From: Runella slithyformis DSM 19594
GTDB taxonomy: Bacteria > Bacteroidota > Bacteroidia > Cytophagales > Spirosomataceae
Assembly (NCBI RefSeq): GCF_000218895.1
Contig: NC_015703.1
Location: forward strand, 4,043,001-4,107,000
Direction: 5' to 3'
Length of the DNA: 64,000 nt
Shown here: piece by piece, positions 51,671 through 61,149 of the stretch
Numbering within the stretch: the first letter of the stretch is position 1
How the letters are laid out: each line of letters begins with the position of its first letter
The notes under the pieces: generated by a model
Databases searched by the model: none
The model's input: the letters and a program-made list of their open reading frames with translations, nothing else
What the model was told of the DNA's origin: nothing
Made by a program: the position numbers and the translations under genes

Positions 51671-52780
51671 ATGAGCAAGAGGGTATTTTTCGGCTGCGCC
51701 ACCAAAGGAGCATGGATTTTGATGGTAGCGATGATGCTGCAAAGTTGTGGGTTCGTCAAGGATAAATTTGGCGGCAAAAACAGCAAAGGAGGCAAAGGCG
51801 GCAAAAAAGGAGCCAAGCAGGAAGTCGGCGTTCGAAACGGAGAAATTATTGCAACAGGTCGTAAAGACTATAAACAGGATACTCCTTTTGGAATGGTACT
51901 TATCCCTTCGGGCTCTTTTATGATGGGGCAAGCCGATGAGGATGTAGCGGCTACGCAGGTAAACTTTAATCGTCGAGTCACGATTACTTCATTTTACATG
52001 GATGATACCGAGGTAACCAACAACGAGTATCGTCAATTTGTAGCTTCATTGATGACTGATTCACTCTCTGTGCTGGGAGAAGAAGAGATCATTTCAAAGT
52101 ATCATCCCGATACAACAGTTTGGAAAAAAGACTTTACGTACCACAATGGCGACCCGATGCTTGAGTATTACTACTCACATCCTGCCTTTGATACGTATCC
52201 TGTCGTAGGCGTAAGCTGGAAGGCCGCCCGTTATTTCTCGGAATGGCGTTCTAACCTGTACAATGATTATCGGGCAAAAGAAGGTAAATACCGCTCGCCT
52301 AAATTTCGTCTCCCCACCGAAGCCGAATGGGAATGGGCAGCTCGCGGAGGCCGTGCTTCTGCTAAATATCCTTGGGGTAACCCATACGTTGCCAACGGTA
52401 AAGGATGTTTCCTTGCTAACTTTAAGCCCCAGCGCGGCAACTATGATGCCGATGGCTATCCTTATACAGCTCCCGCCAATGCTTATAATGCCAATGATTA
52501 TGGTCTATATAATATGGCCGGAAACGTAGCTGAATGGACACTGGATGCTTATGCTGATAATGCTACTATCGTGAACTGGGACATGAACCCAATGAACGAT
52601 AATCCTGATGAACCGCGTAAAATTGTACGGGGCGGATCGTGGAAAGATGTAGCCTACTTCCTTGAAACAGGTACGCGTGGCTGGGAGTACGAAGACAACA
52701 AACGTTCATTTATCGGATTTCGTTGTGTAGTTGAAAACCTGGCCGGCCGCGCGGCTACTTCACGTGGACGCAGAAGATAA
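51671..52780 (+). CDS. gldK: T9SS/gliding lipoprotein GldK
   Basis: Starting at the ATG at 51671 (MSKRVFFGC) gives 369 residues with a lipoprotein signal whose lipobox is LQSC. A low-complexity G/K stretch (GGKNSKGGKGGKKG) follows. The rest is a formylglycine-generating-enzyme-like (SUMF1) domain: FMMGQADED, DDTEVTNNEYRQF, RLPTEAEWEWAARGG, NVAEWTLD and VRGGSWKD. GldK/PorK forms with GldN the periplasmic ring under the outer membrane. The Cys pair of true FGE is not evident, so a structural role is expected. Confidence 0.92.
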   Translation: MSKRVFFGCATKGAWILMVAMMLQSCGFVKDKFGGKNSKGGKGGKKGAKQEVGVRNGEIIATGRKDYKQDTPFGMVLIPSGSFMMGQADEDVAATQVNFNRRVTITSFYMDDTEVTNNEYRQFVASLMTDSLSVLGEEEIISKYHPDTTVWKKDFTYHNGDPMLEYYYSHPAFDTYPVVGVSWKAARYFSEWRSNLYNDYRAKEGKYRSPKFRLPTEAEWEWAARGGRASAKYPWGNPYVANGKGCFLANFKPQRGNYDADGYPYTAPANAYNANDYGLYNMAGNVAEWTLDAYADNATIVNWDMNPMNDNPDEPRKIVRGGSWKDVAYFLETGTRGWEYEDNKRSFIGFRCVVENLAGRAATSRGRRR

Positions 52781-52806
52781 TGTAACCTTATTATAAGTAC
52801 AATGTA

Positions 52807-52836
52807 GGGTGCTGCCCGGCGGCACCCTGTTTTTTT
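52807..52836 (+). terminator. Hairpin with T-run between gldK and gldL
   Basis: GGGTGC (52807-52812) pairs with GCACCC (52822-52827) around a GC-rich loop and is followed by seven T. It lies inside the gld gene run, 26 nt after the gldK stop, and would cut or reduce transcription into gldL. Confidence 0.75.
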
Positions 52837-52888
52837 ACAACCTTTTTTATTCTAACCGATTCTATTAAACCAATATTTTAATTCTGTT

Positions 52889-53692
52889 ATGGCAGCACAA
52901 AAACAAGGTGTTTTCTGGAGTAAAATAGTCCCTACTGCTTATGCGCTTGGAGCAGCTATCGTCATCATCGGTGCTTGGGCAAAAATTACCCACGTCGAAG
53001 GTGGCAGTGAGATTTTAACAGTTGGTCTTTTGACCGAAGCTTTCATTTTTATTTTGTATGCAGTTCAAAGCTTTTTGTTTCCCGCTTCTGAAGATTATGC
53101 ATGGGAAAAAGTATACCCTGAATTGGCAGATGATGCTGCTCCCGTACCTTCGCGCAAAGAGGAGAAAAAAGGACAGGGCTTGACGGCAAGTATGGATAAA
53201 ATGATGGCTGAAGCCAATATATCCCCTGATATTTTCAATAATCTCGGAAAAGGCTTTAAGAGCTTATCAGATACTGTGTCTAAAATCGGTGATTTAACAG
53301 ATGCTACCGTAGCTACCAACGAATACGCTAAAAACGTAAAAAATGCTTCATCGGCAATCACTGATATGAATAAATCATACGGTGTGGCTATCAATGCAAT
53401 GTCTTCTATGGCCGATGCGACCAAGGATGCACAGCAGTATCGTGAGCAATTTCAAAATATCACCAAAAATATGGGCGCTCTTAACGCCGTGTATGAACTG
53501 GAGTTACAGGATACCACCAAGCACCTCAAAGCCATGAACGCATTCTATGGCAATTTGACGAATGCAATGGCGAATATGGCAGATGCTACAAAAGAATCGC
53601 AGCAGTTCAAGGCTGAAATGTCGAAGTTGACAACCAACATAACGGCCCTTAACAATGTGTACGGTAATATGTTAACTGCAATGAGAGGTTAA
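52889..53692 (+). CDS. gldL: T9SS/gliding motor protein GldL
   Basis: The 267-residue inner-membrane protein has two membrane helices near the N-terminus (about 14-35 and 45-65) with the KITHVEGGSEILTVGLLTEAFIF block that carries the proton-path glutamate. A long cytoplasmic coiled coil with repeated AMNAFYGNLTNAMANMADAT-like units follows. GldL pentamers surround GldM dimers to make the proton-driven rotary motor of T9SS and gliding. Confidence 0.92.
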   Translation: MAAQKQGVFWSKIVPTAYALGAAIVIIGAWAKITHVEGGSEILTVGLLTEAFIFILYAVQSFLFPASEDYAWEKVYPELADDAAPVPSRKEEKKGQGLTASMDKMMAEANISPDIFNNLGKGFKSLSDTVSKIGDLTDATVATNEYAKNVKNASSAITDMNKSYGVAINAMSSMADATKDAQQYREQFQNITKNMGALNAVYELELQDTTKHLKAMNAFYGNLTNAMANMADATKESQQFKAEMSKLTTNITALNNVYGNMLTAMRG

Positions 53693-53810
53693 TTTAACAT
53701 CTGCTTTACGATGGTAATGATTTCAATGAAATTTGAAGCCGGCGTTAATCAAATGGCATCCCAAACCTCATCAAAATCAATTAAATAAGCTAAAATTCAA
53801 CTATTTAAAA

Positions 53811-55406
53811 ATGGCAGGAGCAAAAGAGACACCCCGTCAGAAGATGATTGGGATGATGTATCTGGTTTTGACGGCCATGCTGGCTCTACAGGTAAGTTCG
53901 GCATTGTTGGAAAAATTCCAATTGCTGAACAACAGTATGGAAGTGTCGTCAAACGCCGCTAATAAAATCAACGCAAGAACTGTTGAAAATATCAGAGATA
54001 AAGTCGAAAAATCAGGTAACAGAGCTTTTGAAGTGGCTATCGTCAAACAAGCCGAAGATGTGCGCAAAATAGCAAGTGGGATGATCGGTGAAATTGACGC
54101 CATGAAATCGCAAATAGCTGCTGAGGCCGGAGGTGGTATTGACCCTGAAACAGGCAAGGTTAAAAATCCTAATGAAGAAGATAAGGTGGCTATCTATATG
54201 ATAGGGCCTTCCAAAAATGGGAAAGCCTATGACCTTAAAAGTAAGCTGAACAGTTTTGTAGAGCAGATGAATAAGCTCGCCGGAACCAGTTTTGCTCCAT
54301 TGGCTTTAGACGGAAAAGATGATCCTCTCGCCAAACGGGATAAAGATCAGCGCCAGAAAGATTTTGCTGAACTCAATTTTGAGCAAACACCGGTTCCGGC
54401 AGCATTGGCGGTATTGAGTCAAAAACAATCCGAAATCCGTCGTCTGGAAGCGGAAGTATTGGATGCATTGGCGGCTAAGGTTGGTGCAAAAGATATCAAG
54501 TTTGACAAAATTTTGGCCATGATCAGTGCGGAATCCAATGTAGTTGTAGCCGGTACGAAGTTCAAAGGAGAGATGTTTATTGCCGCTTCATCAAGCGCTT
54601 TGACTCCCCGCATGAGCTTAGGAGGGGCGCCGATTCGTGTACAGGATGGAAAAGGTATCATTGAGTTTACTGCACAGGGTGGTGCGTATGATAAAGACGG
54701 TTTAGCGGCCAAAACCCTTTCAGGAGTTATTTCTTTCCCTACACCAAGCGGCCGTGATACAACCATTACGATGAAGTACGATTATAAAGTGGCTAAACCT
54801 ACCTATAATATTGAATCAGCGTCTATGCCGCCTTTGTTCTTAGGCTGTAAAAACGTGTTGAGCATTCAGAGCCCCGGTTTGGGACCTTTATGGAATCCTG
54901 CCTTTACGGCGGATGGCGCCGAAGTAATCAATAATGGTAAAGGGAAAGTAATCATTATTCCAAGCAACAGAAGTGTTAAATTGAATATTTCTAACCAAGG
55001 TAATCTGATCGGAACCGAAGGATTTCGTGTAAACCGGGTTCCTCGCCCTCGTTTGGAGTACTACATAAATGGTGCCTTGGCGGATGACAAACGCCCTATT
55101 TCGGCAAGTATGGCTCGTAATATTTCGGTGAAAGCCATTGCTGATGAAAGTTTGATTAATTATTCGCCGGAAGATGCAAACTTCCGGGTGAGCCAGATTA
55201 CCGTTCGTTTGGCAAGTGGGAACCGCCCTAAAGGTCAGCCGGTTGTTATTTCGGGTCCAAGCGGCTCAATTGCCTCCCTGGCAGCGCAGGCCGCCGCCGG
55301 TGATCGCTTGGTTATTGTCGTTTCGGGTGTACAGCGTCGTAACTTTAAAGGAGATGTTCAGGATGCGGGTATAGGTGAGGAGACTCGTACTATTCCGTTG
55401 AATTAA
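53811..55406 (+). CDS. gldM: T9SS/gliding motor protein GldM
   Basis: The ATG at 53811 (MAGAKETPRQKMIG) gives 531 residues; the frame is open upstream but lacks the family's N-terminus there. One membrane helix (about 16-36, MIGMMYLVLTAMLALQVSS) anchors the protein in the GldL pentamer. The large periplasmic part has the D1-D4 domains (SVVV-like AGTKFKGEMF, SMPPLFLGCKNVLSI, NRVPRPRLEYY) that reach the GldK/GldN ring. All regions are present. Confidence 0.92.
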   Translation: MAGAKETPRQKMIGMMYLVLTAMLALQVSSALLEKFQLLNNSMEVSSNAANKINARTVENIRDKVEKSGNRAFEVAIVKQAEDVRKIASGMIGEIDAMKSQIAAEAGGGIDPETGKVKNPNEEDKVAIYMIGPSKNGKAYDLKSKLNSFVEQMNKLAGTSFAPLALDGKDDPLAKRDKDQRQKDFAELNFEQTPVPAALAVLSQKQSEIRRLEAEVLDALAAKVGAKDIKFDKILAMISAESNVVVAGTKFKGEMFIAASSSALTPRMSLGGAPIRVQDGKGIIEFTAQGGAYDKDGLAAKTLSGVISFPTPSGRDTTITMKYDYKVAKPTYNIESASMPPLFLGCKNVLSIQSPGLGPLWNPAFTADGAEVINNGKGKVIIIPSNRSVKLNISNQGNLIGTEGFRVNRVPRPRLEYYINGALADDKRPISASMARNISVKAIADESLINYSPEDANFRVSQITVRLASGNRPKGQPVVISGPSGSIASLAAQAAAGDRLVIVVSGVQRRNFKGDVQDAGIGEETRTIPLN

Positions 55407-55486
55407 GAATAGAGATTGTCAATTTTTGTACTAACGAGAGGAAGATTTCGTTAGTAATACAGTAATCAAATTAACGCTCAAAAAAA

Positions 55487-56566
55487 ATGAAAAGATGGAG
55501 TAGCCTGTTAGGTAGCGCGGCCTTGGTAGCATTGAGCATGAGCACTCAAGCCCAAGAGAAAGACACAAAAGGTGTCAATCCGCTGTCGGTACGCGAAATT
55601 AACGATGCTGATGTAATGATGAAGCGCACACTGTGGCGCCGGTTAGATTTGCGTGAAAAGCAGAATCAGCCGATGTTTGCAGTGGGTAATGAAATTACTA
55701 AATATATCATTGATGCCGTCAAAGCAGGGTTGTTAGAAGCGTATGTAGATCCTGATATGACCAAAAAAATGACATCTTCTGATTTCAGTAAGGCGCTTCA
55801 AATGCCGAATCAAGGTCAGACGTTGACAGAAGATGAGATCAAAGCCGGCTTTGGTAATGAAAATTCCGCCCAAACGGGTGATGTATGGGGGGATGCTGCC
55901 AAGAAAGATACAAAGGCACCTGCTAAGACAGACGATGGTTGGGGCGCACCCGCCCCTAAGAAAGAAACACAACCTGTCGATGATGGTTGGGGCACACCTG
56001 CACCAAAAAAGAAAACGACTGCCAAAGGTAAAAAGGGACAAATTGCCAAAGCCCCGGTAAAGCCTAAGATTGATTCTACGGAGATTAAGCGTAAGATGGC
56101 AGAAGAAGCTGCGGCTATCGCAGCGGCTGAAGCGCAAAAAATGGAAGAAAATCAGTTCTTTCCTAAAGATATTCCAATTCTGGAGATGAAGGAAGATTGG
56201 ATTTTTGACCGTAAGCGTTCTCGCTTGATTTATGATATTCAAACTATTACGATGGTATTGCCTTCTGAATTAAACCCCGGCGGTATCGAAAAGCCAATCG
56301 CTACGTTTAGGTACAAAGACTTGGATAAATTGTTCCGTAGTGATCCGAAGAAATTTATTTGGTTTAACGAATACAATACAGCTCAGCACAAAAATTTAGC
56401 AGATGCTTTTGACCTGCGTTTATTTAGTGGCCGTATCATTAAAACTTCAAACCCTAAAGATCAGGACTTAATCACCATTTATGGCGGCGAAAAGCAAGCT
56501 CTTTGGAAATCTATCCAACTTGAAAATGAGTTGATGGAATTAGAGCACGGTTTATGGGAGTATTAA
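55487..56566 (+). CDS. gldN: T9SS/gliding protein GldN
   Basis: The 359-residue secreted protein has a signal peptide ending AQAQE and the GldN opening DADVMMKRTLWRRLDLREKQNQP. A central low-complexity linker (about 120-195) contains two DDGWG(A/T)PAPKK units and a lysine run. The conserved C-domain has MKEDWIFDRKRSRLIYDIQ and KFIWFNEYN. GldN/PorN sits in the periplasmic ring with GldK. The linker is longer than I would expect of a minimal GldN. Confidence 0.9.
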   Translation: MKRWSSLLGSAALVALSMSTQAQEKDTKGVNPLSVREINDADVMMKRTLWRRLDLREKQNQPMFAVGNEITKYIIDAVKAGLLEAYVDPDMTKKMTSSDFSKALQMPNQGQTLTEDEIKAGFGNENSAQTGDVWGDAAKKDTKAPAKTDDGWGAPAPKKETQPVDDGWGTPAPKKKTTAKGKKGQIAKAPVKPKIDSTEIKRKMAEEAAAIAAAEAQKMEENQFFPKDIPILEMKEDWIFDRKRSRLIYDIQTITMVLPSELNPGGIEKPIATFRYKDLDKLFRSDPKKFIWFNEYNTAQHKNLADAFDLRLFSGRIIKTSNPKDQDLITIYGGEKQALWKSIQLENELMELEHGLWEY

Positions 56567-56590
56567 TCCTGAAAACTTGTTTTTTTTAAT

Positions 56591-56621
56591 AAAAAAGGTG
56601 GTCTTAATGGCCGCCTTTTTT
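56591..56621. terminator. Bidirectional terminator after gldN
   Basis: AAAAAAGGTGGTC (56591-56603) and GGCCGCCTTTTTTT pair with two G-U wobbles. A- and T-runs flank the stem, so it can serve both gldN and the convergent glycosyltransferase gene. Confidence 0.75.
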
Positions 56622-56629
56622 ATTGCCTT

Positions 56630-57640
56630 TTACGATGGATACTCAAGGGCAGCGCCTGTTTCCCGGTGTGTTTTGGGTTCCATTAATCGTTTTACGCCTT
56701 CCCGGGCAAAGCCGAAACCATACCCGAAGAGTTGGACAAAAGCGGCAATAATACACAAAAGTCCTACTTTTATGCTCTTCGATTGTCGAGCGGCATCAAT
56801 AAAAAGCAACGTACTGTAAATGATTAAAAAGGCAATTCCTGTTTGAAAAAGCCAAGGGTGAATAAACCACAGGAAAGGAATGCTGAAGCAACCCAGGGTA
56901 AACAAAAAAGGAAAAGTATGCACCAATTTGAGTTCGTCAGGATAAAAACGGGCGATGTTGATACGGGCCCGTCCAAAAAAAACTAATTGTCGGAAGAAGG
57001 CTCCGAAGCCTGTACGTCGTTTATGATATATGAAAGCTTCGGGAATTAACGCAGACTTGAAACCCATGCGTAAAGCCGTGATGCTGAAAATAATATCCTC
57101 ACCCATCCGGCTGATCAGAAAACCTCCCGTACGTTCCCACACGGCACGGGAAATACCCATATTAAAGCTGCGTGGATGAAAGGTGCCGCCCAAGTTGTTT
57201 TTTTTACCCCTGATTCCCCCCGTTGTAAAGAGGGAAGTCATGGAATAACTGATGGCTTTTTGGATAGGCTTGAAACTCGGGTGGTCGGTGTCGGGGCCGC
57301 CGTATAGGTCTGTGTAGTGAGTGTTCAGACGGTTATCTACAATGGCTAAGTAATTGGGCTCAATCAGTGCGTCCGAATCAAAAATGATAAAATAATCTCC
57401 CTGAGCGCGCTCAAATCCGTAATTTCTGGCAAAGCCCTGACCGCTGTTTTCTTTGTAGAAATACTGAATTTCCAATTGAGAGTTGAAGGACTTTACCACT
57501 TCTTCACATTTGACTCGGGAACCGTCTTCGATAATAATGACCTCAAAATGGGTAAAAGTTTGTTTTACCAGACACGTTAATAACTCGGACAATTCATCGG
57601 GACGGTTATACACGGGGATAATTATACTGTATTTACGCAT
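56630..57640 (-). CDS. Family 2 glycosyltransferase with C-terminal membrane segments
   Basis: From ATG at 57640 (MRKYSIIIPVYNRP) the protein has 336 residues; an ATG eight codons earlier is possible. The GT-A domain shows IIPVYNRPDEL, IEDGSR and the metal-binding FDSDA motif, with EDIIFSITALRMG late in the domain. Two to three hydrophobic segments follow (about 235-310). Such enzymes extend surface polysaccharides or glycolipids; the acceptor is unknown. It is divergent from radC. Confidence 0.85.
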   Translation of the reverse strand: MRKYSIIIPVYNRPDELSELLTCLVKQTFTHFEVIIIEDGSRVKCEEVVKSFNSQLEIQYFYKENSGQGFARNYGFERAQGDYFIIFDSDALIEPNYLAIVDNRLNTHYTDLYGGPDTDHPSFKPIQKAISYSMTSLFTTGGIRGKKNNLGGTFHPRSFNMGISRAVWERTGGFLISRMGEDIIFSITALRMGFKSALIPEAFIYHKRRTGFGAFFRQLVFFGRARINIARFYPDELKLVHTFPFLFTLGCFSIPFLWFIHPWLFQTGIAFLIIYSTLLFIDAARQSKSIKVGLLCIIAAFVQLFGYGFGFAREGVKRLMEPKTHRETGAALEYPS

Positions 57641-57701
57641 GACTCGCTTTGATTTCACGGGCAAGTTAGTATTTTTACCGCGTACCTCCTATGACCTCTT
57701 T

Positions 57702-58406
57702 ATGACTGAAAACGACTACACTTCATCACGGAAGATTTTGAGCTGGGCCGAAGAAGACCGCCCTCGCGAAAAACTGCTTTTGAAAGGAAAAGCGGCGCTG
57801 ACCGATGCTGAATTGATTGCCATTTTGATTGGTTCCGGAACCGTTGAACTGTCGGCAGTAGATCTGGCAAAAGTCATTCTACAAAAAGCCTCCAATAACC
57901 TTAATGAACTGGCCAAACTGACTACAAAAGACTTAATGAAAATTAAGGGAATAGGTGAAGCAAAAGCCATTACAATCATTTCGGCGCTTGAGTTGGGACG
58001 AAGGCGTAAAGAAAGTGAAATAGTAAGAAAACCGCGTATTACGTCTTCGCAGGACGGCTATGAGCAGATGCGTCCCTATCTTCTGGACCTGCCGCATGAA
58101 GAGTTTTGGGTCTTACTGCTGAATCGGGCCAATGAGGTCATTCGTCCGGTGCAGATCAGTCAGGGCGGAGTATCAGGGACAGTAGCGGATCCTAAGATCA
58201 TTTTTAAAGTAGCCATTGAGCATTTGGCAAGTGCCGTTATTTTAACACATAATCATCCTTCCGGAAATTTAAAACCCAGTGAGGCCGACAGAGAATTGAC
58301 CCGACGTCTCTCCGCGGCTGGAAAAATGCTTGAGATTCCGGTGTTAGACCATATTATTTTTACGGACGGCGGCTACCTGAGTTTTGCTGATGAAGGCTTA
58401 TTATAA
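57702..58406 (+). CDS. radC: RadC family protein (JAB/MPN domain)
   Basis: The ATG at 57702 gives 234 residues. A helix-hairpin-helix region (MKIKGIGEAKAITI) precedes the JAMM metalloprotease-like domain with VILTHNHPSGNLKPSEAD, in which the HxHPSG and downstream Asp are intact. RadC is widely conserved, but a repair role is not firmly established. The open frame extends upstream over the divergent glycosyltransferase gene and is rejected there. Confidence 0.88.
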   Translation: MTENDYTSSRKILSWAEEDRPREKLLLKGKAALTDAELIAILIGSGTVELSAVDLAKVILQKASNNLNELAKLTTKDLMKIKGIGEAKAITIISALELGRRRKESEIVRKPRITSSQDGYEQMRPYLLDLPHEEFWVLLLNRANEVIRPVQISQGGVSGTVADPKIIFKVAIEHLASAVILTHNHPSGNLKPSEADRELTRRLSAAGKMLEIPVLDHIIFTDGGYLSFADEGLL

Positions 58407-58458
58407 CTTTTGAACAATTCATTCTTATCCCAACCTCACCTTTATACTTCCCGAAAAC

Positions 58459-59784
58459 ATGTCCCGCCAACTTAAAAAACAGATTACGCTTTATAGCCTC
58501 ACGATGATCGCGGTAGGGTCAAGTATTGGCTCCGGCATCTTTCGGACACCTTCCGAAATAGCGGGGTATCTTCCAACTGCCGGATGGATGCTGGCCGTAT
58601 GGGTGGCAGGGGGAATGGTGGCCTTATGCGGAGCGCTGACCTTTGCCGAGATTGCTTCTATGTTCCCCAAGGCTGGCGGTTTTTACGTATTTTTAAAGGA
58701 AGCTTTCGGCGAACTTCCGGCGTTTCTATACAGTTGGTCTATGTTGCTGGTGATCAATACAGGTTCATTGGCGGCTCTGACACTCGTGTTTACGTCGTAC
58801 CTGAATGAGTTAATTCCTATGCCCGAGAATGCACAATTGGCGGTGGCGGTTTTCACCATTGCCCTTTTAACGATTATGAATGTATTGGGGGTGAAATGGG
58901 GAGGGGTATTTGCTTCCGTTTTTACATCGGCTAAATTAATTGGTATTGCCATCGTGGTTTGCATTGGTTTTGTGGGCGGAACGTATGCCCTCAACATGAC
59001 CGGTTTTGCGTGGACGTCCAATGTTCAAAACTTATCTCTTGTTTCTTCGTTTGGACTGGCATTGATCGGCGTGACATTCTCTTACGGGGGTTATCAACAC
59101 GCTACCTTTCTTGCGGCAGAGGTCAAAGATGCCAATCGGATGGTGCCGCGTGCCATGTTGATGGGAATCGGAATCGTGTGTTTAGCTTATCTGAGCGTGA
59201 ATGTTGCATATTTGAAGTTATTGCCCATTGAGCGTATCTCGACTTCTACGGGGGTGGCCTCCGAAGCAGTATCGACGGTTTGGGGATTGGGCGCTAAATT
59301 TATCTCTTTTCTGATTGTACTTTCCGTTTTGGGGACTATTGGTATTTATATACTGACAGCACCCCGTATTTACTTTGCCATGGCGCAGGATGGGCTCTTT
59401 TTTAAACAATTCGGGGAGATTCATCCGCGTTATCAAACACCATTTTGGGCCATTATTTTTCAGTCTTTTTGGACGATCCTATTATTGATATTTTGGAAAA
59501 CGTTCTCCAATCTGATCACTTATGTGGTATTTGTGGATACCCTATTTTTCTTCCTTACCGCAGCGGCTATCTTTAAATTCAGGCAGCGTAAACTAAAACG
59601 CAATTACAGCACACTTGCTTATCCCATTACTCCTTTGATATTCATGGCTTTATCGGCTTTTGTGGTGGTCAACACCCTGATTGAAAAGCCCGAACAGGCG
59701 TGGGCAGGGCTGTTTTTTCTGGGGTTGGGAGGTATTGCGTATGTGTATTTTAAATGGAAAAGGGCATTAAATTCAAAAAAATAA
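58459..59784 (+). CDS. APC-superfamily amino acid permease
   Basis: This 441-residue protein has twelve predicted membrane helices. The first one contains IAVGSSIGSGIFRTPSEIAG, the substrate-amine-binding GSGIF motif of the APC family. Further family markers are GGFYVFLKEAFGE and GYQHATFLAAEVKDANRMVPRA. A serine/threonine- or LAT-like exchanger is likely, but the substrate cannot be fixed. A DinB-like gene follows after 4 nt. Confidence 0.87.
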   Translation: MSRQLKKQITLYSLTMIAVGSSIGSGIFRTPSEIAGYLPTAGWMLAVWVAGGMVALCGALTFAEIASMFPKAGGFYVFLKEAFGELPAFLYSWSMLLVINTGSLAALTLVFTSYLNELIPMPENAQLAVAVFTIALLTIMNVLGVKWGGVFASVFTSAKLIGIAIVVCIGFVGGTYALNMTGFAWTSNVQNLSLVSSFGLALIGVTFSYGGYQHATFLAAEVKDANRMVPRAMLMGIGIVCLAYLSVNVAYLKLLPIERISTSTGVASEAVSTVWGLGAKFISFLIVLSVLGTIGIYILTAPRIYFAMAQDGLFFKQFGEIHPRYQTPFWAIIFQSFWTILLLIFWKTFSNLITYVVFVDTLFFFLTAAAIFKFRQRKLKRNYSTLAYPITPLIFMALSAFVVVNTLIEKPEQAWAGLFFLGLGGIAYVYFKWKRALNSKK

Positions 59785-59788
59785 TACG

Positions 59789-60238
59789 ATGATTACAGGC
59801 ACATTGATTACCCTTTTTGAACGCGATTTAACCAAATTGAAAGGAGAGCTTTCAGCCTATAATGCCGAGGAGAACATCTGGAAAACAGAGGCTCAAATCC
59901 CCAATTCGGCGGGCAACCTGACGCTGCATTTGATCGGTAACCTCAACGCATTCATTGGCGCTGAAATCGGCAAAACAGGCTATGTGAGAAATCGACCTTT
60001 GGAATTCAGTGATAAAAATGTACCGCGAGAAAAAATGATTGCAGCCATAGAATCAACGATTCAAGTCATTACCGATGCATTGGTTACCTTGACGGAGGAG
60101 GATTATTCGACTCAATATCCTATACAGGTTTTTGAAGAAAAAATGTCTACTGAATATTTCCTGATCCACTTGGCGGTTCATCTCGGATACCATTTAGGCC
60201 AAGTCAATTATCATCGTCGATTATTGGATCGTGTATGA
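59789..60238 (+). CDS. DinB/DUF1572-like four-helix protein
   Basis: The 149-residue protein is a four-helix bundle with histidines in the family positions (LTLHLIGNL, then HLAVHLGYHLGQVNYHRR). Together they form the metal site of DinB/YfiT-like proteins. Such enzymes act as thiol-dependent transferases, or are uncharacterised. It is probably co-transcribed with the permease. Confidence 0.8.
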   Translation: MITGTLITLFERDLTKLKGELSAYNAEENIWKTEAQIPNSAGNLTLHLIGNLNAFIGAEIGKTGYVRNRPLEFSDKNVPREKMIAAIESTIQVITDALVTLTEEDYSTQYPIQVFEEKMSTEYFLIHLAVHLGYHLGQVNYHRRLLDRV

Positions 60239-60427
60239 ACGTAAGAGGATTGTAATGAAATTTACAACAAATGTTGTAGTATTCAGTGAATCAGGCACAT
60301 GCAGAAAATTTCTTAAATTTTAATTTGAGAAAAGTATTCTTTGCCTAAAAAAAGCGTTTGTAAAAAGTAAGAATTGCATACTTCTAATGTATTTTTACAT
60401 CTTCCCAATAAGAATTTAAATTATCCT

Positions 60428-61117
60428 ATGAACATGAACCGCAGAGAAGCATTGTCGCGGGTAGCCCTTATGATGGGTGGCGCCCTATCGGCACCTACCT
60501 TACTGGCTTTTAATGAAGGAGCTGTGCCTCTACGCACAGGAGCTGCTTTCAGTCTGACTCCCGCTCAGCAGGCGTTGATTGCCGAAGTGGCAGAACATAT
60601 TATTCCACGAACCTCCACGCCCGGTGCAAAAGACGCAGGAGTGGGACCGTTTATTGAATTGATGTTAAAAGATTGCTATAAAGCGCAGGAACAGCAAAAT
60701 TTTTTAGATGGATTGGCCGATTTAGATGCGCAGGCCGCCAAAGCACACGGAAAGAAGTTCCTCGAAACTACATCGGCAGAACAGGTGGCGATTTTGAAGC
60801 AGGTCGAAAAAAAGACAATGGATATGCTGAAAAATGCCAACGTGAAGCAGGTAAAAGTGGGCGATAACGTAGACAAGCAGGTGATAGAAAACGAAAATAT
60901 CGAGGAGGATAAAAAGAATCAAAAGGCAGATAAAGAAGCCATTGCTGCCAAAAAGATATCCGGTACTCCTTTTTGGCGTTTGATGAAAGAATTGACACTG
61001 TTTGGGTATTTTACCTCCGAGCAGGGCGCTACCAAGGCCCTTGACTATGTGCCGATCCCGGGACGGTATGATGGATGTATTCCGTTAAAAAAAGGGCAGA
61101 AAGCATACGCATTGTAA
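60428..61117 (+). CDS. Gluconate 2-dehydrogenase subunit 3-like protein
   Basis: The start at 60428 (MNMNRREALSRVALMMGG) gives a Tat-like signal with an RR pair and 229 residues; an ATG 18 codons upstream lacks a signal. The mature protein has AEVAEHIIPRTSTPGAKDAGVG and, at the end, YVPIPGRYDGCIPL, which mark the subunit-3 family. It normally partners a GMC flavoprotein, whose gene follows 32 nt downstream. A lysine-rich central insertion (about 150-185) is unusual. Confidence 0.85.
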   Translation: MNMNRREALSRVALMMGGALSAPTLLAFNEGAVPLRTGAAFSLTPAQQALIAEVAEHIIPRTSTPGAKDAGVGPFIELMLKDCYKAQEQQNFLDGLADLDAQAAKAHGKKFLETTSAEQVAILKQVEKKTMDMLKNANVKQVKVGDNVDKQVIENENIEEDKKNQKADKEAIAAKKISGTPFWRLMKELTLFGYFTSEQGATKALDYVPIPGRYDGCIPLKKGQKAYAL

Positions 61118-61149
61118 ATTGATTTTTACTCACATTTGACCTAAGAACA

